A DNA stretch of 64,000 nucleotides from JALYUS01 sp038231255. Its GTDB lineage: Bacteria > Chloroflexota > Chloroflexia > Thermomicrobiales > JALYUS01. Shown piece after piece: positions 1-7,767 of the stretch. The position numbers and the translations under genes are program-made. The stretch spans positions 1-64,000 of the forward strand of contig JBBRLR010000011.1 of the NCBI GenBank assembly GCA_038231255.1, read 5' to 3'. The first letter of the stretch is position 1; every line of letters begins with the position of its first letter. The notes beneath the pieces are model-generated. The model ran no database searches. It had not been told where the DNA came from and saw only the letters and a list, made by a program, of their open reading frames with translations.

Positions 1-91
1 CACCCCCGTATGCGCCGGGTTTGCCACCCAACACCCCGGTTTTGCCATTAGCCACCCCCTGCCTGGCGGGACGGGGCCCGGGGGGTTAGGT

Positions 92-532
92 ATGAGTCTC
101 GAATCAATCGCGGAAATGTATCATGCGCCGCCGGAGGCGGTGGCGATGGTGCGGCCGATCATCGAGCGGATCGCGCGGCGGGACCGCGAGGGCGCGGACA
201 TCACGATCGCGCGGCTCGCCTTGCGCTGCGCGGATATGGTCGAGAGCGGCACGATGGGCGCGTGGGTTGCCGATAGCGCATTCACGATCCTCGATGTCTG
301 GCTCACCGACGAGATGGAGCGCACCGATGTCGGCGTGGACGAGCGGACGTGGGAACTGCTGACCGAAGGGAATCTCTTCCACGGTCAGGGCGTCATCTTC
401 ACGCCCGATCTGTCGTACCTGCGCCAGGTCGCGGCGGCGATCCTTTTCGACCACGGTTTGCCGCCAACCTATAGCGATCCGGACAACGTATTGGACATTT
501 CGGAGTACCGGGAGCGGCATGGCAACGAATAA
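92..532 (+). CDS. Hypothetical protein, 146 aa
   Basis: I do not recognise this family. The predicted protein is soluble and mostly helical, with no signal peptide, membrane segment or metal-binding motif that I can see. The ATG follows a G-rich stretch that could serve as a weak ribosome site. The gene overlaps the start of the downstream carboxyltransferase gene by 14 bases, so the two are probably translationally coupled and co-transcribed. That makes an accessory role in acyl-CoA carboxylation or a shared regulon possible, but nothing in the protein shows it. The base composition matches its neighbours. Confidence 0.6.
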   Translation: MSLESIAEMYHAPPEAVAMVRPIIERIARRDREGADITIARLALRCADMVESGTMGAWVADSAFTILDVWLTDEMERTDVGVDERTWELLTEGNLFHGQGVIFTPDLSYLRQVAAAILFDHGLPPTYSDPDNVLDISEYRERHGNE

Positions 533-2072
533 CCATCACTACGCGGAACGTCTCGCGCGGTTGCAGGCAGCACGGCAGCGCGAAGAGGACGAGGCGCGGC
601 AGAAACAGCACGCGCGCGGCAAACGCACGGCGCGCGAGCGGGTGCTGGCGCTGCTCGACGAGGGCACCTTCAGCGAACTCGATCCGTACGCCGTGCATCG
701 CTCGGAGCACTTCACGATGCCGGAGCGACACCCGCTCGGCGACGGCGTTGTCACGGGCTTCGGGCTGCTCGATGGGCGGCCCGTCTGCATCTTCTCGCAG
801 GATTTCACCGTCTATGGAGGCTCCTTGGGCGAAGTCTTCGCGGAGAAGGTCGTCAAGATCATGGACAAGGCACGAGCGGCGGGCGTGCCGATGATCGGCA
901 TCAACGACAGCGCGGGCGCGCGCATTCAGGAGGGTGTCGAGGGGCTGGAAGGGTACGGCGAGGTTTTTTACCGCAATGTGCAGTGTTCCGGCATCATCCC
1001 GCAGGTTTCGATCATCGCCGGGCCTTGCGCGGGCGGCGCGGTCTACTCGCCCGCGATGACCGACCTCGTCGTGATGGTGGACGGCATCGCGCAGATGTTC
1101 ATCACCGGCCCCGATGTCATCAAGACTGTCACCGGCGAGGACGTGACGCACGAATCGCTTGGCGGCGCGCACACGCACGCGACCGCCAGTGGCGTCGCCC
1201 AACTCGTCGCGGTGGACGAGGATCACTGCGTTGATCTCGTCCGCGCCTTTCTCTCCTATCTGCCCTCGAACAACAAGGAGCAGCCACCGCACGTCGCGAC
1301 GACCGACGACCCGCACCGCGCCGATCCCGAACTGGACGATCTCGTGCCCGAACTGCGGACCAAGCCGTATGACATGCGTGGCATCATCCGCCGCGTCGTG
1401 GACACCGATTCCTTCTTCGAGTTGCAGCCGGAATTCGCGCCGAATATCCTCACGGGCTTCGCGCGGCTCGACGGCTACTCGATCGGCGTCGTCGCAAACC
1501 AGCCGATGCATCTCGCGGGCACGCTCGACATCCTCGCCTCCGAGAAGGCGGCGCGCTTCGTCCGTCTCTGCGACGCTTTCAACGTCCCGCTCGTCACCTT
1601 CGAGGATGTGCCCGGCTTCCTGCCCGGCACCGATCAGGAGTATGGCGGCATCATCCGGCACGGCTCCAAATTGCTCTACGCCTATTGCGAGGCGACCGTG
1701 CCGAAAGTGACCGTCATCACGCGCAAGGCATACGGCGGTGCGTATGTCGTCATGTGCTCCAAGAGCGTTGGTGCGGACCTCAACCTCGCCTGGCCGACAG
1801 CGGAAGTCGCCGTGATGGGACCGGATGCAGCGGTCGCGGTTATCGCCCGACGCGAAATAGCGGCAGCGCCCGACGCGGCGGAGAAGCGCGCCGAACTCGT
1901 CGCCGACTACGAAGAACGATTCGCCAACCCCTTCGCCGTCGCTGCCCGTGGTTACGTAGACGACGTCATTCAGCCACACGAAACCCGCTTTCGCTTGATT
2001 CAGTCCCTCGCGCTTCTCCGCAACAAGCATCGCCCGTGGCCGGAACGACGGCACGGCAACATCCCGTTGTAG
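519..2072 (+). CDS. pccB: Acyl-CoA (propionyl/acetyl-CoA) carboxylase, carboxyltransferase beta subunit
   Basis: The 517-residue protein is a full-length member of the biotin-dependent carboxyltransferase family (PccB/AccD5 type). It transfers carboxyl from carboxybiotin to an acyl-CoA such as propionyl-CoA or acetyl-CoA. Two crotonase-fold halves are visible. A glycine-rich oxyanion-hole motif (GPCAGGAVYSPAMTD) lies near residue 167, and a second (GGAYVVM) near residue 405. The N-terminal ARERV segment is typical of the family. The partner biotin carboxylase-BCCP gene follows 272 bases downstream on the same strand, so the pair forms a two-subunit carboxylase. Substrate choice between acetyl- and propionyl-CoA cannot be read with certainty. 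Confidence 0.93.
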   Translation: MATNNHHYAERLARLQAARQREEDEARQKQHARGKRTARERVLALLDEGTFSELDPYAVHRSEHFTMPERHPLGDGVVTGFGLLDGRPVCIFSQDFTVYGGSLGEVFAEKVVKIMDKARAAGVPMIGINDSAGARIQEGVEGLEGYGEVFYRNVQCSGIIPQVSIIAGPCAGGAVYSPAMTDLVVMVDGIAQMFITGPDVIKTVTGEDVTHESLGGAHTHATASGVAQLVAVDEDHCVDLVRAFLSYLPSNNKEQPPHVATTDDPHRADPELDDLVPELRTKPYDMRGIIRRVVDTDSFFELQPEFAPNILTGFARLDGYSIGVVANQPMHLAGTLDILASEKAARFVRLCDAFNVPLVTFEDVPGFLPGTDQEYGGIIRHGSKLLYAYCEATVPKVTVITRKAYGGAYVVMCSKSVGADLNLAWPTAEVAVMGPDAAVAVIARREIAAAPDAAEKRAELVADYEERFANPFAVAARGYVDDVIQPHETRFRLIQSLALLRNKHRPWPERRHGNIPL

Positions 2073-2168
2073 GGGGCGAGATGGCAGGATGGAAACGGAG
2101 AGCAAGCGCTGCATTCCCGAATCTTCGACGATCTATAGGACGTACGCAGTTGGAGCAATTTCTTGGTG

Positions 2169-2215
2169 GTGGCGGGCTTTAGCCTGCACCAGAGAGGCAG
2201 GCTAAAGCCCGCCAC
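2169..2215. repeat. Extragenic palindrome (GGCGGGCTTTAGCCTG type)
   Basis: A perfect 19-base inverted repeat (2169-2187 and 2197-2215) surrounds a 9-base loop between pccB and the biotin carboxylase gene. Its core, GGGCTTTAGCCTG, is recognisable as a half copy near position 35740. It would form a stable hairpin at the 3' end of the pccB message, but there is no T-run, so it is not a classical terminator. Confidence 0.85.
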
Positions 2216-2293
2216 TACTGGGTTTCTCTCGCGAATTGCGTGACTCCTACTGGAAAAGCAAACCCGAGATTGTCCATAAGCAGGTGTTGGCAT

Positions 2294-2323
2294 TTGCCCG
2301 CGCCCGCTTCGATGCGCCATAAT
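2294..2323 (+). promoter_or_regulatory. Possible sigma-70-type promoter for the biotin carboxylase gene
   Basis: TTGCCC (2294-2299) and CATAAT (2318-2323) are separated by 18 bases, about 21 bases ahead of the GTG start. The match to consensus is moderate. A separate promoter would allow the biotin-carrying subunit to be made independently of pccB. Confidence 0.35.
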
Positions 2324-2344
2324 CGCGCGAAGGAGTGGTGAAGC

Positions 2345-4096
2345 GTGGGTGCAACGACCGTACTAATTGCAAATCGCGGGGAAATTGCCTGCCGGATCAT
2401 CCGGGCGTGCCGCGCGCTCGGCTTGACGAGCGTCGCGGTGTATGGCCCCGGCGAACAGGACGCGCTGCATGTCCGGATGGCGGATCGCGCCTTGCGCATC
2501 GAGGCGACGACTGCTGCGCTCCCGTATCTCGACATCCCGGCATTGATCGGCGCGGCGCACCAGTCCGGCGCGACGCTCCTCCATCCCGGCTACGGGTTCC
2601 TGTCCGAGAACCCGGCCTTGCCGGAAGGGTGTGCGGCGGCGGGGATCGGGTTCGTCGGGCCGAGCGCCGAGGTGATCCGGGCGATGGGCGACAAGGTGGC
2701 CGCGCGCCGGATCGCCGCCGAAGTCGGCGTGCCCATCGTGCCCGGCACGGCGGACGCGGTCAGCGATCTCGCCGCAGCGCGGGTGTGGGCGGATGCGCAC
2801 GGCTATCCGCTCGCGGTCAAGGCGGCGGGCGGCGGCGGCGGGCGCGGCTTTCGTGTCGTCGAACGCGCGGAAGACCTCGCGGCGGGATTGGAGGGCGCGG
2901 CGCGTGAAGGCGCGCGCTCGTTCGGCAATGCGGCTGTCTACCTCGAACGGTACTTCCCGACACCTCGGCATATCGAGGTGCAGGTGCTCGCGGATGCGCG
3001 CGGGAACGTCATCCATCTCGGCGAGCGCGATTGTTCGGTGCAGCGGCGGCACCAGAAGTTGATTGAGGAGTCGCCTGCGCCGGGGATCGCGCCCGAAACG
3101 CGCGCGCGGATTACCGAGGCTGCCGTTGCCCTCGCCAAAAGCGTCGGATACGTCAGCGCGGGCACGGTCGAATTCATCGAGCAGGACGGCGACGTTTCTT
3201 TCCTCGAAATGAACACGCGCGTCCAGGTCGAGCATCCCGTCACCGAACTCGTGACGGGCGTGGACATCGTCCAGTGGCAATTGCGGATCGCGCTCGGTGA
3301 GCCGCTGACCCTCGCGCAGGACGATGTTGCCGTCAGCGGGCACGCCATCGAGTGCCGTATCGTCGCGGAGGACCCCGCCCGGCGCTTCCAGCCCCTGCCC
3401 GGCCTGTTGACGCGCTATCGTGAGCCGGTGGGCGACGGCGTGCGCGTGGATGGCGGCTACCGCGAGGGAGACGCGATCCCAACCCAGTACGATTCGCTCA
3501 TCGCCAAACTGATCGTGCATGGCCCCGACCGCGCGGCGGCGATTGCGCGCATGGAAGCGGCGCTCGCCGACTATGACATCGCGGGCGTGCCGACGACGAT
3601 ACCTTTTCATCAGGCGGCGCTCGCCCATCCCGTCTTCCGCGATGGGCTGGCGACGACGCAATTCATCGAGGCGACCGATGTCCTTGCCTCGCTCACCCCG
3701 CAGCCTGACCCCGTGCCCGCCCCGCCGACCGACGCCGGACGGCTCGTGACGGTCGAGATCAGCGGCGAGCGGCGGCGCGTCCGCCTTTACGGACTCGACT
3801 CCGCGCTTGCGAACGCGCTACCCGTCGCGCGCCGCCCGCCACCCCGGCTGGATCGCACGCGCAATGGTAATGCGGGCGGCAATGGGACAATCGCCAGCCC
3901 GCTTCAGGGCGTCCTCGTCCGCGTGCCGGTTGTCGTTGGGCAGTCGGTCGCTGCCGGGTCGGTGATCGCCGTCATCGAGGCGATGAAGATGGAGAACGAA
4001 GTTACGGCGGATCGCGACGGCGTCGTCGAAACCGTCCATGCCCAATCCGGCGCGACCGTCCAGGCCGGCTCCCCGCTCGTCACCTTCGCCGAATAA
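2345..4096 (+). CDS. accA3: Acyl-CoA carboxylase alpha subunit: biotin carboxylase fused to biotin carboxyl carrier
   Basis: The 583-residue protein carries out ATP-dependent carboxylation of its own biotin and delivers the carboxyl group to the beta subunit encoded upstream. Residues 1-450 form the biotin carboxylase: a preATP-grasp start (LIANRGEIACRI), an ATP-grasp glycine loop (GGGGGRG) near residue 160 and the catalytic-site motif EMNTRVQVEHPVTE. The last 75 residues are a biotinyl domain with the lysine acceptor in EAMKMENEV (about residue 547). GTG is the start, with AAGGAG nine bases upstream. The symbol follows the actinobacterial alpha-subunit naming; the architecture is certain, the exact symbol is not. 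Confidence 0.93.
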   Translation: MGATTVLIANRGEIACRIIRACRALGLTSVAVYGPGEQDALHVRMADRALRIEATTAALPYLDIPALIGAAHQSGATLLHPGYGFLSENPALPEGCAAAGIGFVGPSAEVIRAMGDKVAARRIAAEVGVPIVPGTADAVSDLAAARVWADAHGYPLAVKAAGGGGGRGFRVVERAEDLAAGLEGAAREGARSFGNAAVYLERYFPTPRHIEVQVLADARGNVIHLGERDCSVQRRHQKLIEESPAPGIAPETRARITEAAVALAKSVGYVSAGTVEFIEQDGDVSFLEMNTRVQVEHPVTELVTGVDIVQWQLRIALGEPLTLAQDDVAVSGHAIECRIVAEDPARRFQPLPGLLTRYREPVGDGVRVDGGYREGDAIPTQYDSLIAKLIVHGPDRAAAIARMEAALADYDIAGVPTTIPFHQAALAHPVFRDGLATTQFIEATDVLASLTPQPDPVPAPPTDAGRLVTVEISGERRRVRLYGLDSALANALPVARRPPPRLDRTRNGNAGGNGTIASPLQGVLVRVPVVVGQSVAAGSVIAVIEAMKMENEVTADRDGVVETVHAQSGATVQAGSPLVTFAE

Positions 4097-4106
4097 AGAG
4101 GGATAA

Positions 4107-4196
4107 GCACAGAGAGCACAGAGGACGCAGAGGACACAGAGATGAACACTATTTCTTGTTCTCTGTGCTCTCTATGTCCTCTGCGTCCTCTGTGCT
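4107..4196. repeat. Extragenic palindrome (GCAGAGGACACAGAG type)
   Basis: Two imperfect arms (about 4107-4142 and 4160-4196) built from a GAGGACGCAGAG / CACAGAGAG pattern are inverted around a short AT-rich loop. The element lies in the 179-base gap between the carboxylase and oxidoreductase genes. Its right arm accidentally extends the downstream reading frame upstream of the likely start. Confidence 0.8.
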
Positions 4197-4275
4197 GGAT
4201 TCGTCTTGGCGGGTGACATTGTGCTGTAGAATGCTCGAAATAATGCGAGAGGGTGGGACGCGAAAGGGGCGAGTG

Positions 4276-5478
4276 ATGCCGAAGGATATAGGGTTTGTGA
4301 CGATGGGCGATGCGGCGGAGATGCACGATGTGCCGGAGGTCGGTATCGGGATGCTCGGGTATGCGTTCATGGGCAAGGCGCACACGAACGGCTACAAGCA
4401 GATGCCGTACATCTTCTGGCCGCCGCCCGCCATGCCGAAACTCGTCAGCATCGCCGGGCGCTCCGAGGAAGCGGTGCGGACGGCCGCCATGCGCTACGGC
4501 TTCACCCGCGCCACGGCAGACTGGCGCGCGGTCGTGGATGATCCTGAGGTGCAGGTCTTCGACAACTGCGGCCCGAACAATCTCCATGCCGAGCCGTCCA
4601 TCGCGGCGGCGGAGGCGGGCAAGCATGTGATCTGCGAAAAGCCGCTCGGTCGTACCGCTGGAGAGGCGAAGCAGATGCTTGACGCGGTGAACAAGGCGGG
4701 TGTCAAGCACCTCTGCGGCTTCAACTACCGCTTCGCGCCCGCCGTCCTCCACGCGCGCAACCTCATCCAATCCGGGGCGTTGGGGCGGATCTATCATTTC
4801 CGCGCGCGATACTTGCAGGAGTGGATCCTCGATCCGAATTTCCCGATCGTCTGGCGACTCCAGAAGGATGTCGCGGGGAGTGGTGTGCTCGGCGACCTCG
4901 GCGCGCACATCATTGATCTCGGCCGCTTCCTCGTCGGCGAAGTAGCGGGCGTCTCCGCCGTGACGCGGACCTTCATCCCGGAGCGAACCGACAGCGAAGG
5001 TAACCGGCAGCGGGTGGATGTGGACGACGCATTCGCGGCGGTTGTGGAGTTCGAGAACGGCGCGCTCGGCACTCTGGAAGCCTCTCGGTTCGCGCTCGGT
5101 CGCAAGAATCACAATGTTTTCGAGATCAACGGCGAGCACGGCAGCCTCGTCTTTAACCTCGAACGGCTCAATGAATTGGAAGTCCACCTGCCCGACCAGC
5201 AGCCGGAAAACTCGACGGGGTTCACGACCGTCCTCGTTAGCGAGGCGTCGCACCCATACTGGAAATATTGGTGGCCCCAGGGGCACATGATCGGTTGGGA
5301 AAACCTCTTTGTCCACGAGGTTGCGCACTTCCTCGGCGCGGTCGTCGGCGCGAACGAGGTTGCGCCCATCGGGGCGACCTTCGAGGATGGCTACAAGGCG
5401 GCGGTCATCTGCGACGCAATTGTCGCGTCGTCCACCGAGGGCTGCCGCGTCCCCATCGCGCAAATGACCGGGGAATGA
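4276..5478 (+). CDS. Gfo/Idh/MocA-family NAD(P)-dependent oxidoreductase
   Basis: The 400-residue protein belongs to the Gfo/Idh/MocA dehydrogenase family, which oxidises or reduces sugars, inositols and related polyols. The N-terminal Rossmann segment begins near VGIGMLGYAFMG. The family EKP signature is present as CEKPLGR (about residue 119), followed by the family C-terminal alpha/beta domain. I chose the ATG at 4276 because a GAAAGGGG ribosome site precedes it; the longer open frame upstream runs into the palindromic repeat and should not be used. The substrate cannot be deduced, and no sugar catabolism genes lie nearby. Confidence 0.85.
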   Translation: MPKDIGFVTMGDAAEMHDVPEVGIGMLGYAFMGKAHTNGYKQMPYIFWPPPAMPKLVSIAGRSEEAVRTAAMRYGFTRATADWRAVVDDPEVQVFDNCGPNNLHAEPSIAAAEAGKHVICEKPLGRTAGEAKQMLDAVNKAGVKHLCGFNYRFAPAVLHARNLIQSGALGRIYHFRARYLQEWILDPNFPIVWRLQKDVAGSGVLGDLGAHIIDLGRFLVGEVAGVSAVTRTFIPERTDSEGNRQRVDVDDAFAAVVEFENGALGTLEASRFALGRKNHNVFEINGEHGSLVFNLERLNELEVHLPDQQPENSTGFTTVLVSEASHPYWKYWWPQGHMIGWENLFVHEVAHFLGAVVGANEVAPIGATFEDGYKAAVICDAIVASSTEGCRVPIAQMTGE

Positions 5479-5497
5479 TCGTTGGCAGCGTAGGCTT

Positions 5498-5560
5498 CAG
5501 CCTGCGTCCCCGTATTACTGTCGCAGGCTGGAAAGCCCGTGCTACCGGGGACGCAGGCTG
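5498..5560. repeat. Extragenic palindrome (CAGCCTGCGTCCCCG type)
   Basis: A perfect 15-base inverted repeat (5498-5512 and 5546-5560) encloses a 33-base loop that contains further partial symmetry (GCAGGCTGGAAAGCCC). It lies just after the oxidoreductase stop codon and is related in style to the element at 2169-2215. Confidence 0.8.
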
Positions 5561-5594
5561 ATGAACCTTACCAACTTAATCCAGTCATCGGGTG

Positions 5595-5639
5595 GCACAG
5601 GTTTTCAACCTGCCGACTTCACAGGTTGAAAACCTGTGC
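5595..5639. repeat. Extragenic palindrome (CACAGGTTTTCAACCTG type)
   Basis: A perfect 18-base inverted repeat (5595-5612 and 5622-5639) with a 9-base loop sits between convergent genes, 35 bases after the preceding palindrome. It may work as a bidirectional transcription end, but no T-run follows. Confidence 0.8.
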
Positions 5640-5694
5640 TATCAAGCCATTACCCAGTTGAGTTGTTACTGTCGTCAGTCTACGCTACCACGAT

Positions 5695-5943
5695 TTACGC
5701 GGCGGGGTTGAGGGCGTCGTGTTCGGCGGTGTCTGCCGTACCCACGTAGAAATGGTCGCGTGAGACGAGCGGTGTGGTGCGGACGGGGACACCCGCAATG
5801 GCCTCCTCCATGCCCGCCTGCGCGGGATTAAGCAGGATCAGTTCCGGCGCGCTGCCGAACCGCTCCTGATAGCGCTCCATTGCCGCCTCCACCTTGACAC
5901 GGAGCGGGCGCTTTCGATCATTGTCGAACCAAATCAAGAACAT
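5695..5943 (-). CDS. Small hypothetical protein, 82 aa
   Basis: The 82-residue protein has an N-terminal beta/aromatic stretch (MFLIWFDND), a helix around residues 18-30 and the segment ELILLNPAQA followed by VPVRTTPLVSRDHFYVG. I do not recognise the family. The ATG at 5943 has a strong AAGGAGG site, so the longer upstream open frame is not needed. The gene is divergent from rsmH across the 250-base region that holds the DnaA-box-like cluster, and it could share control with the division cluster. Confidence 0.7.
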   Translation of the reverse strand: MFLIWFDNDRKRPLRVKVEAAMERYQERFGSAPELILLNPAQAGMEEAIAGVPVRTTPLVSRDHFYVGTADTAEHDALNPAA

Positions 5944-6011
5944 CGTGAACCTCCTTCGCGCAGTACGGACCGACGCCAGTATACCAGAACATCCGTTCGA
6001 CTTGCAAGAAA

Positions 6012-6150
6012 TGCACTGTACGTGCAAAATGAACGTACTAGGAATTCCAGCCCGTGATTACGCGTGGCCGGAAAACATGTGGATAACTGCCCCGCACATG
6101 GGGATAATCCGTGGACGATGTGGGTAAAACTGTACGTACATTGTGGAGAA
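6012..6150 (+). promoter_or_regulatory. DnaA-box-like cluster and GTACGT inverted repeat upstream of the division cluster
   Basis: Five same-oriented 9-mers resemble the DnaA box (TGTGGATAA on this strand): TGTGGATAA 6078-6086 (exact), TGGGGATAA 6099-6107, CGTGGACGA 6110-6118, TGTGGGTAA 6119-6127 and TGTGGAGAA 6142-6150. A GTACGT-N9-ACGTAC inverted repeat lies just upstream (about 6014-6034), and a TGTACGTACA palindrome falls between boxes four and five. The cluster is 40-120 bases ahead of the rsmH start. Only the first box is a perfect match; binding is inferred. Confidence 0.5.
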
Positions 6151-6193
6151 CGCCTACCGGGCATTGGATAGATTGAATACGACCGGGGAAGTT

Positions 6194-7210
6194 ATGAGCA
6201 AGCGCCGAATAGCCGAACCAGACGAATTACCGCCTGAAGACGCACCTCCGGCTGCGGGCCATATCCCTGTCATGCAAGCAGCGTCCGTTGCATTGCTCGC
6301 GCCCATGCCGGGTACGACGATGATTGACGGGACGTTCGGCGGCGGCAGCCACACGCGGGCGCTGCTCGAAGCATCCGCGCCGGATGGTCGCGTCCTCGCG
6401 CTCGATGCGGACCCGGAGGCGATCGCGCGCGGTCGGGCGATGCAAGCGGAATTCGGCGACCGGCTCATCGTGCGGCACGCCAACTTCGCGCGGATGACCG
6501 AAGTGGCGGCGGCGGTCGGCTGGGAATCGGGGACGCTCGCGACGATTCTCCTCGATCTCGGTTTGTCGTCCTTCCAACTTGCCACTGCGGAGCGCGGCTT
6601 TTCGTTCATGCACAACGGCCCACTCGACATGCGTTTCGACACCACCGGCGGTCTGTCCGCCGCCGAGATCGTCAATTCGTGGGACGAGACGGCGATGGCC
6701 GACCTCTTCTGGGCCTACGGCGAGGAGCCGGCCTCCCGGCGCGTCGCGCGCGTGATCGTGCAGCGCCGCGCCGATCGCCCATTCGCGACGACGCTCCAAC
6801 TCGCGGACGCGGTGGTCGGCGCGAAGGGGGGGCGGCGCGGGCGTATCCACCCGGCGACGCAGGTCTTCCAGGCGCTCCGCATCGCCGTCAACGACGAAGT
6901 TGGCGTGCTGGAGCGGGCGCTGATCGCCGCGCGCGACCTGTTGCGTCCCGGTGGGCGGCTCGCCGTCATCTCTTTCCATTCGCTGGAAGATCGGGCGGTC
7001 AAACTCTTCTTCCGCCACGAGGCGAGCGCAACCGAGCCGGATATGCTGCCGCGCTCGGTGCCCGTGCAACCGGCGGCACGAACGCCCAGTTTGCGTATCC
7101 TCACGCCGCGCCCGGTCGTGCCGGATGCTGAGGAAATCGCCGCCAATCCGCGCGCCCGCAGCGCGAAGTTGCGCGTCGCCGAAAAGCGCGCGCCGGATGG
7201 AGGATCGTGA
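6194..7210 (+). CDS. rsmH: 16S rRNA (cytosine1402-N4)-methyltransferase
   Basis: The 338-residue protein is RsmH (MraW), which methylates N4 of C1402 in the ribosomal P-site using S-adenosylmethionine. The SAM-binding motif appears as DGTFGGGSHTRALLE, followed by an acidic strand end (ALDAD). The conserved FSFMHNGPLDMR and ISFHSLEDR segments are intact. The usual first gene of the cluster, mraZ, is missing upstream. ATG at 6194 has GGGGAAG seven bases upstream; the frame stays open further upstream without a better start. It overlaps the next gene by one base (TGATG), the first of a run of coupled overlaps. Confidence 0.95.
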   Translation: MSKRRIAEPDELPPEDAPPAAGHIPVMQAASVALLAPMPGTTMIDGTFGGGSHTRALLEASAPDGRVLALDADPEAIARGRAMQAEFGDRLIVRHANFARMTEVAAAVGWESGTLATILLDLGLSSFQLATAERGFSFMHNGPLDMRFDTTGGLSAAEIVNSWDETAMADLFWAYGEEPASRRVARVIVQRRADRPFATTLQLADAVVGAKGGRRGRIHPATQVFQALRIAVNDEVGVLERALIAARDLLRPGGRLAVISFHSLEDRAVKLFFRHEASATEPDMLPRSVPVQPAARTPSLRILTPRPVVPDAEEIAANPRARSAKLRVAEKRAPDGGS

Positions 7211-7767
7211 TGCTCTTCCCCGCCCGGCAGCGCGCGACCGTCACCCGCCTTCCCGTGCGGATGGCGGTGCCGATGGCGGGCGCCGCATCCACGCCCCTCG
7301 GCGTGCGCATCGCCAACGGCGCGCAGGGGTTACTGATGCATGCGCGCACGGACGCCGTGCGGCGGATCGTCGTCTGGCTGTTGGTGACGATGTGCGTCGG
7401 CGTGCTGGGGCTCGCATACCTGCTGGAGACGAGCCACGTCGCCTCGCTCGCCAGCGAGCGCGCGACGCTCGAAGAAGAGACCGCGAAAGCGCGCGACGCG
7501 AATGCCCGCCTCGCCGCGCAAGCTGCCGGGTTCCAGACACTGAGTCGTGCGGACAGTACCGCGCGCGATCAAGGGTTGCGACCCGCGCCGCCGAATAGCA
7601 TCGTCTACCTTGCGCTACCCGATGTGCCGGACGCGCCGCCGATCGCGACGGTCGCGCCGCCGCCCCGGCCCGGCCTCCGGCAGCGCATCGCGAACGCGCT
7701 CGTGGGCCGCGGGCACGCGGAGAACACGGGACCAACCGCAACCGCGACGCCGGGGGCGAAGCCATGA
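7210..7767 (+). CDS. ftsL: FtsL-like septum protein
   Basis: The 185-residue protein has the FtsL plan: a basic cytoplasmic N-terminus (about 1-50), one membrane segment (about 52-75, IVVWLLVTMCVGVLGLAYLLE), then a heptad-rich extracytoplasmic helix rich in Glu, Ala and Arg (about 77-110) that would form a coiled coil, and a proline-rich tail. FtsL sequences are too divergent for the name to rest on residues alone; position between rsmH and ftsI carries most of the weight. It is somewhat longer than typical FtsL because of the N-terminal and proline-rich extensions. Confidence 0.75.
   Translation: MLFPARQRATVTRLPVRMAVPMAGAASTPLGVRIANGAQGLLMHARTDAVRRIVVWLLVTMCVGVLGLAYLLETSHVASLASERATLEEETAKARDANARLAAQAAGFQTLSRADSTARDQGLRPAPPNSIVYLALPDVPDAPPIATVAPPPRPGLRQRIANALVGRGHAENTGPTATATPGAKP

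Noticed and set aside
399..2114. Long open frame on the minus strand opposite pccB, and similar long antisense frames opposite biotin carboxylase, ftsI, gltB and clpB
   Set aside because: They are mirror frames of GC-rich coding sequence, Arg- and Asp-rich with no family motif and no ribosome site.
6012..6150. The DnaA-box cluster as the chromosomal origin
   Set aside because: No dnaA, dnaN, recF or gidA gene is near and no AT-rich unwinding region is evident; regulation of the dcw operon is more likely.
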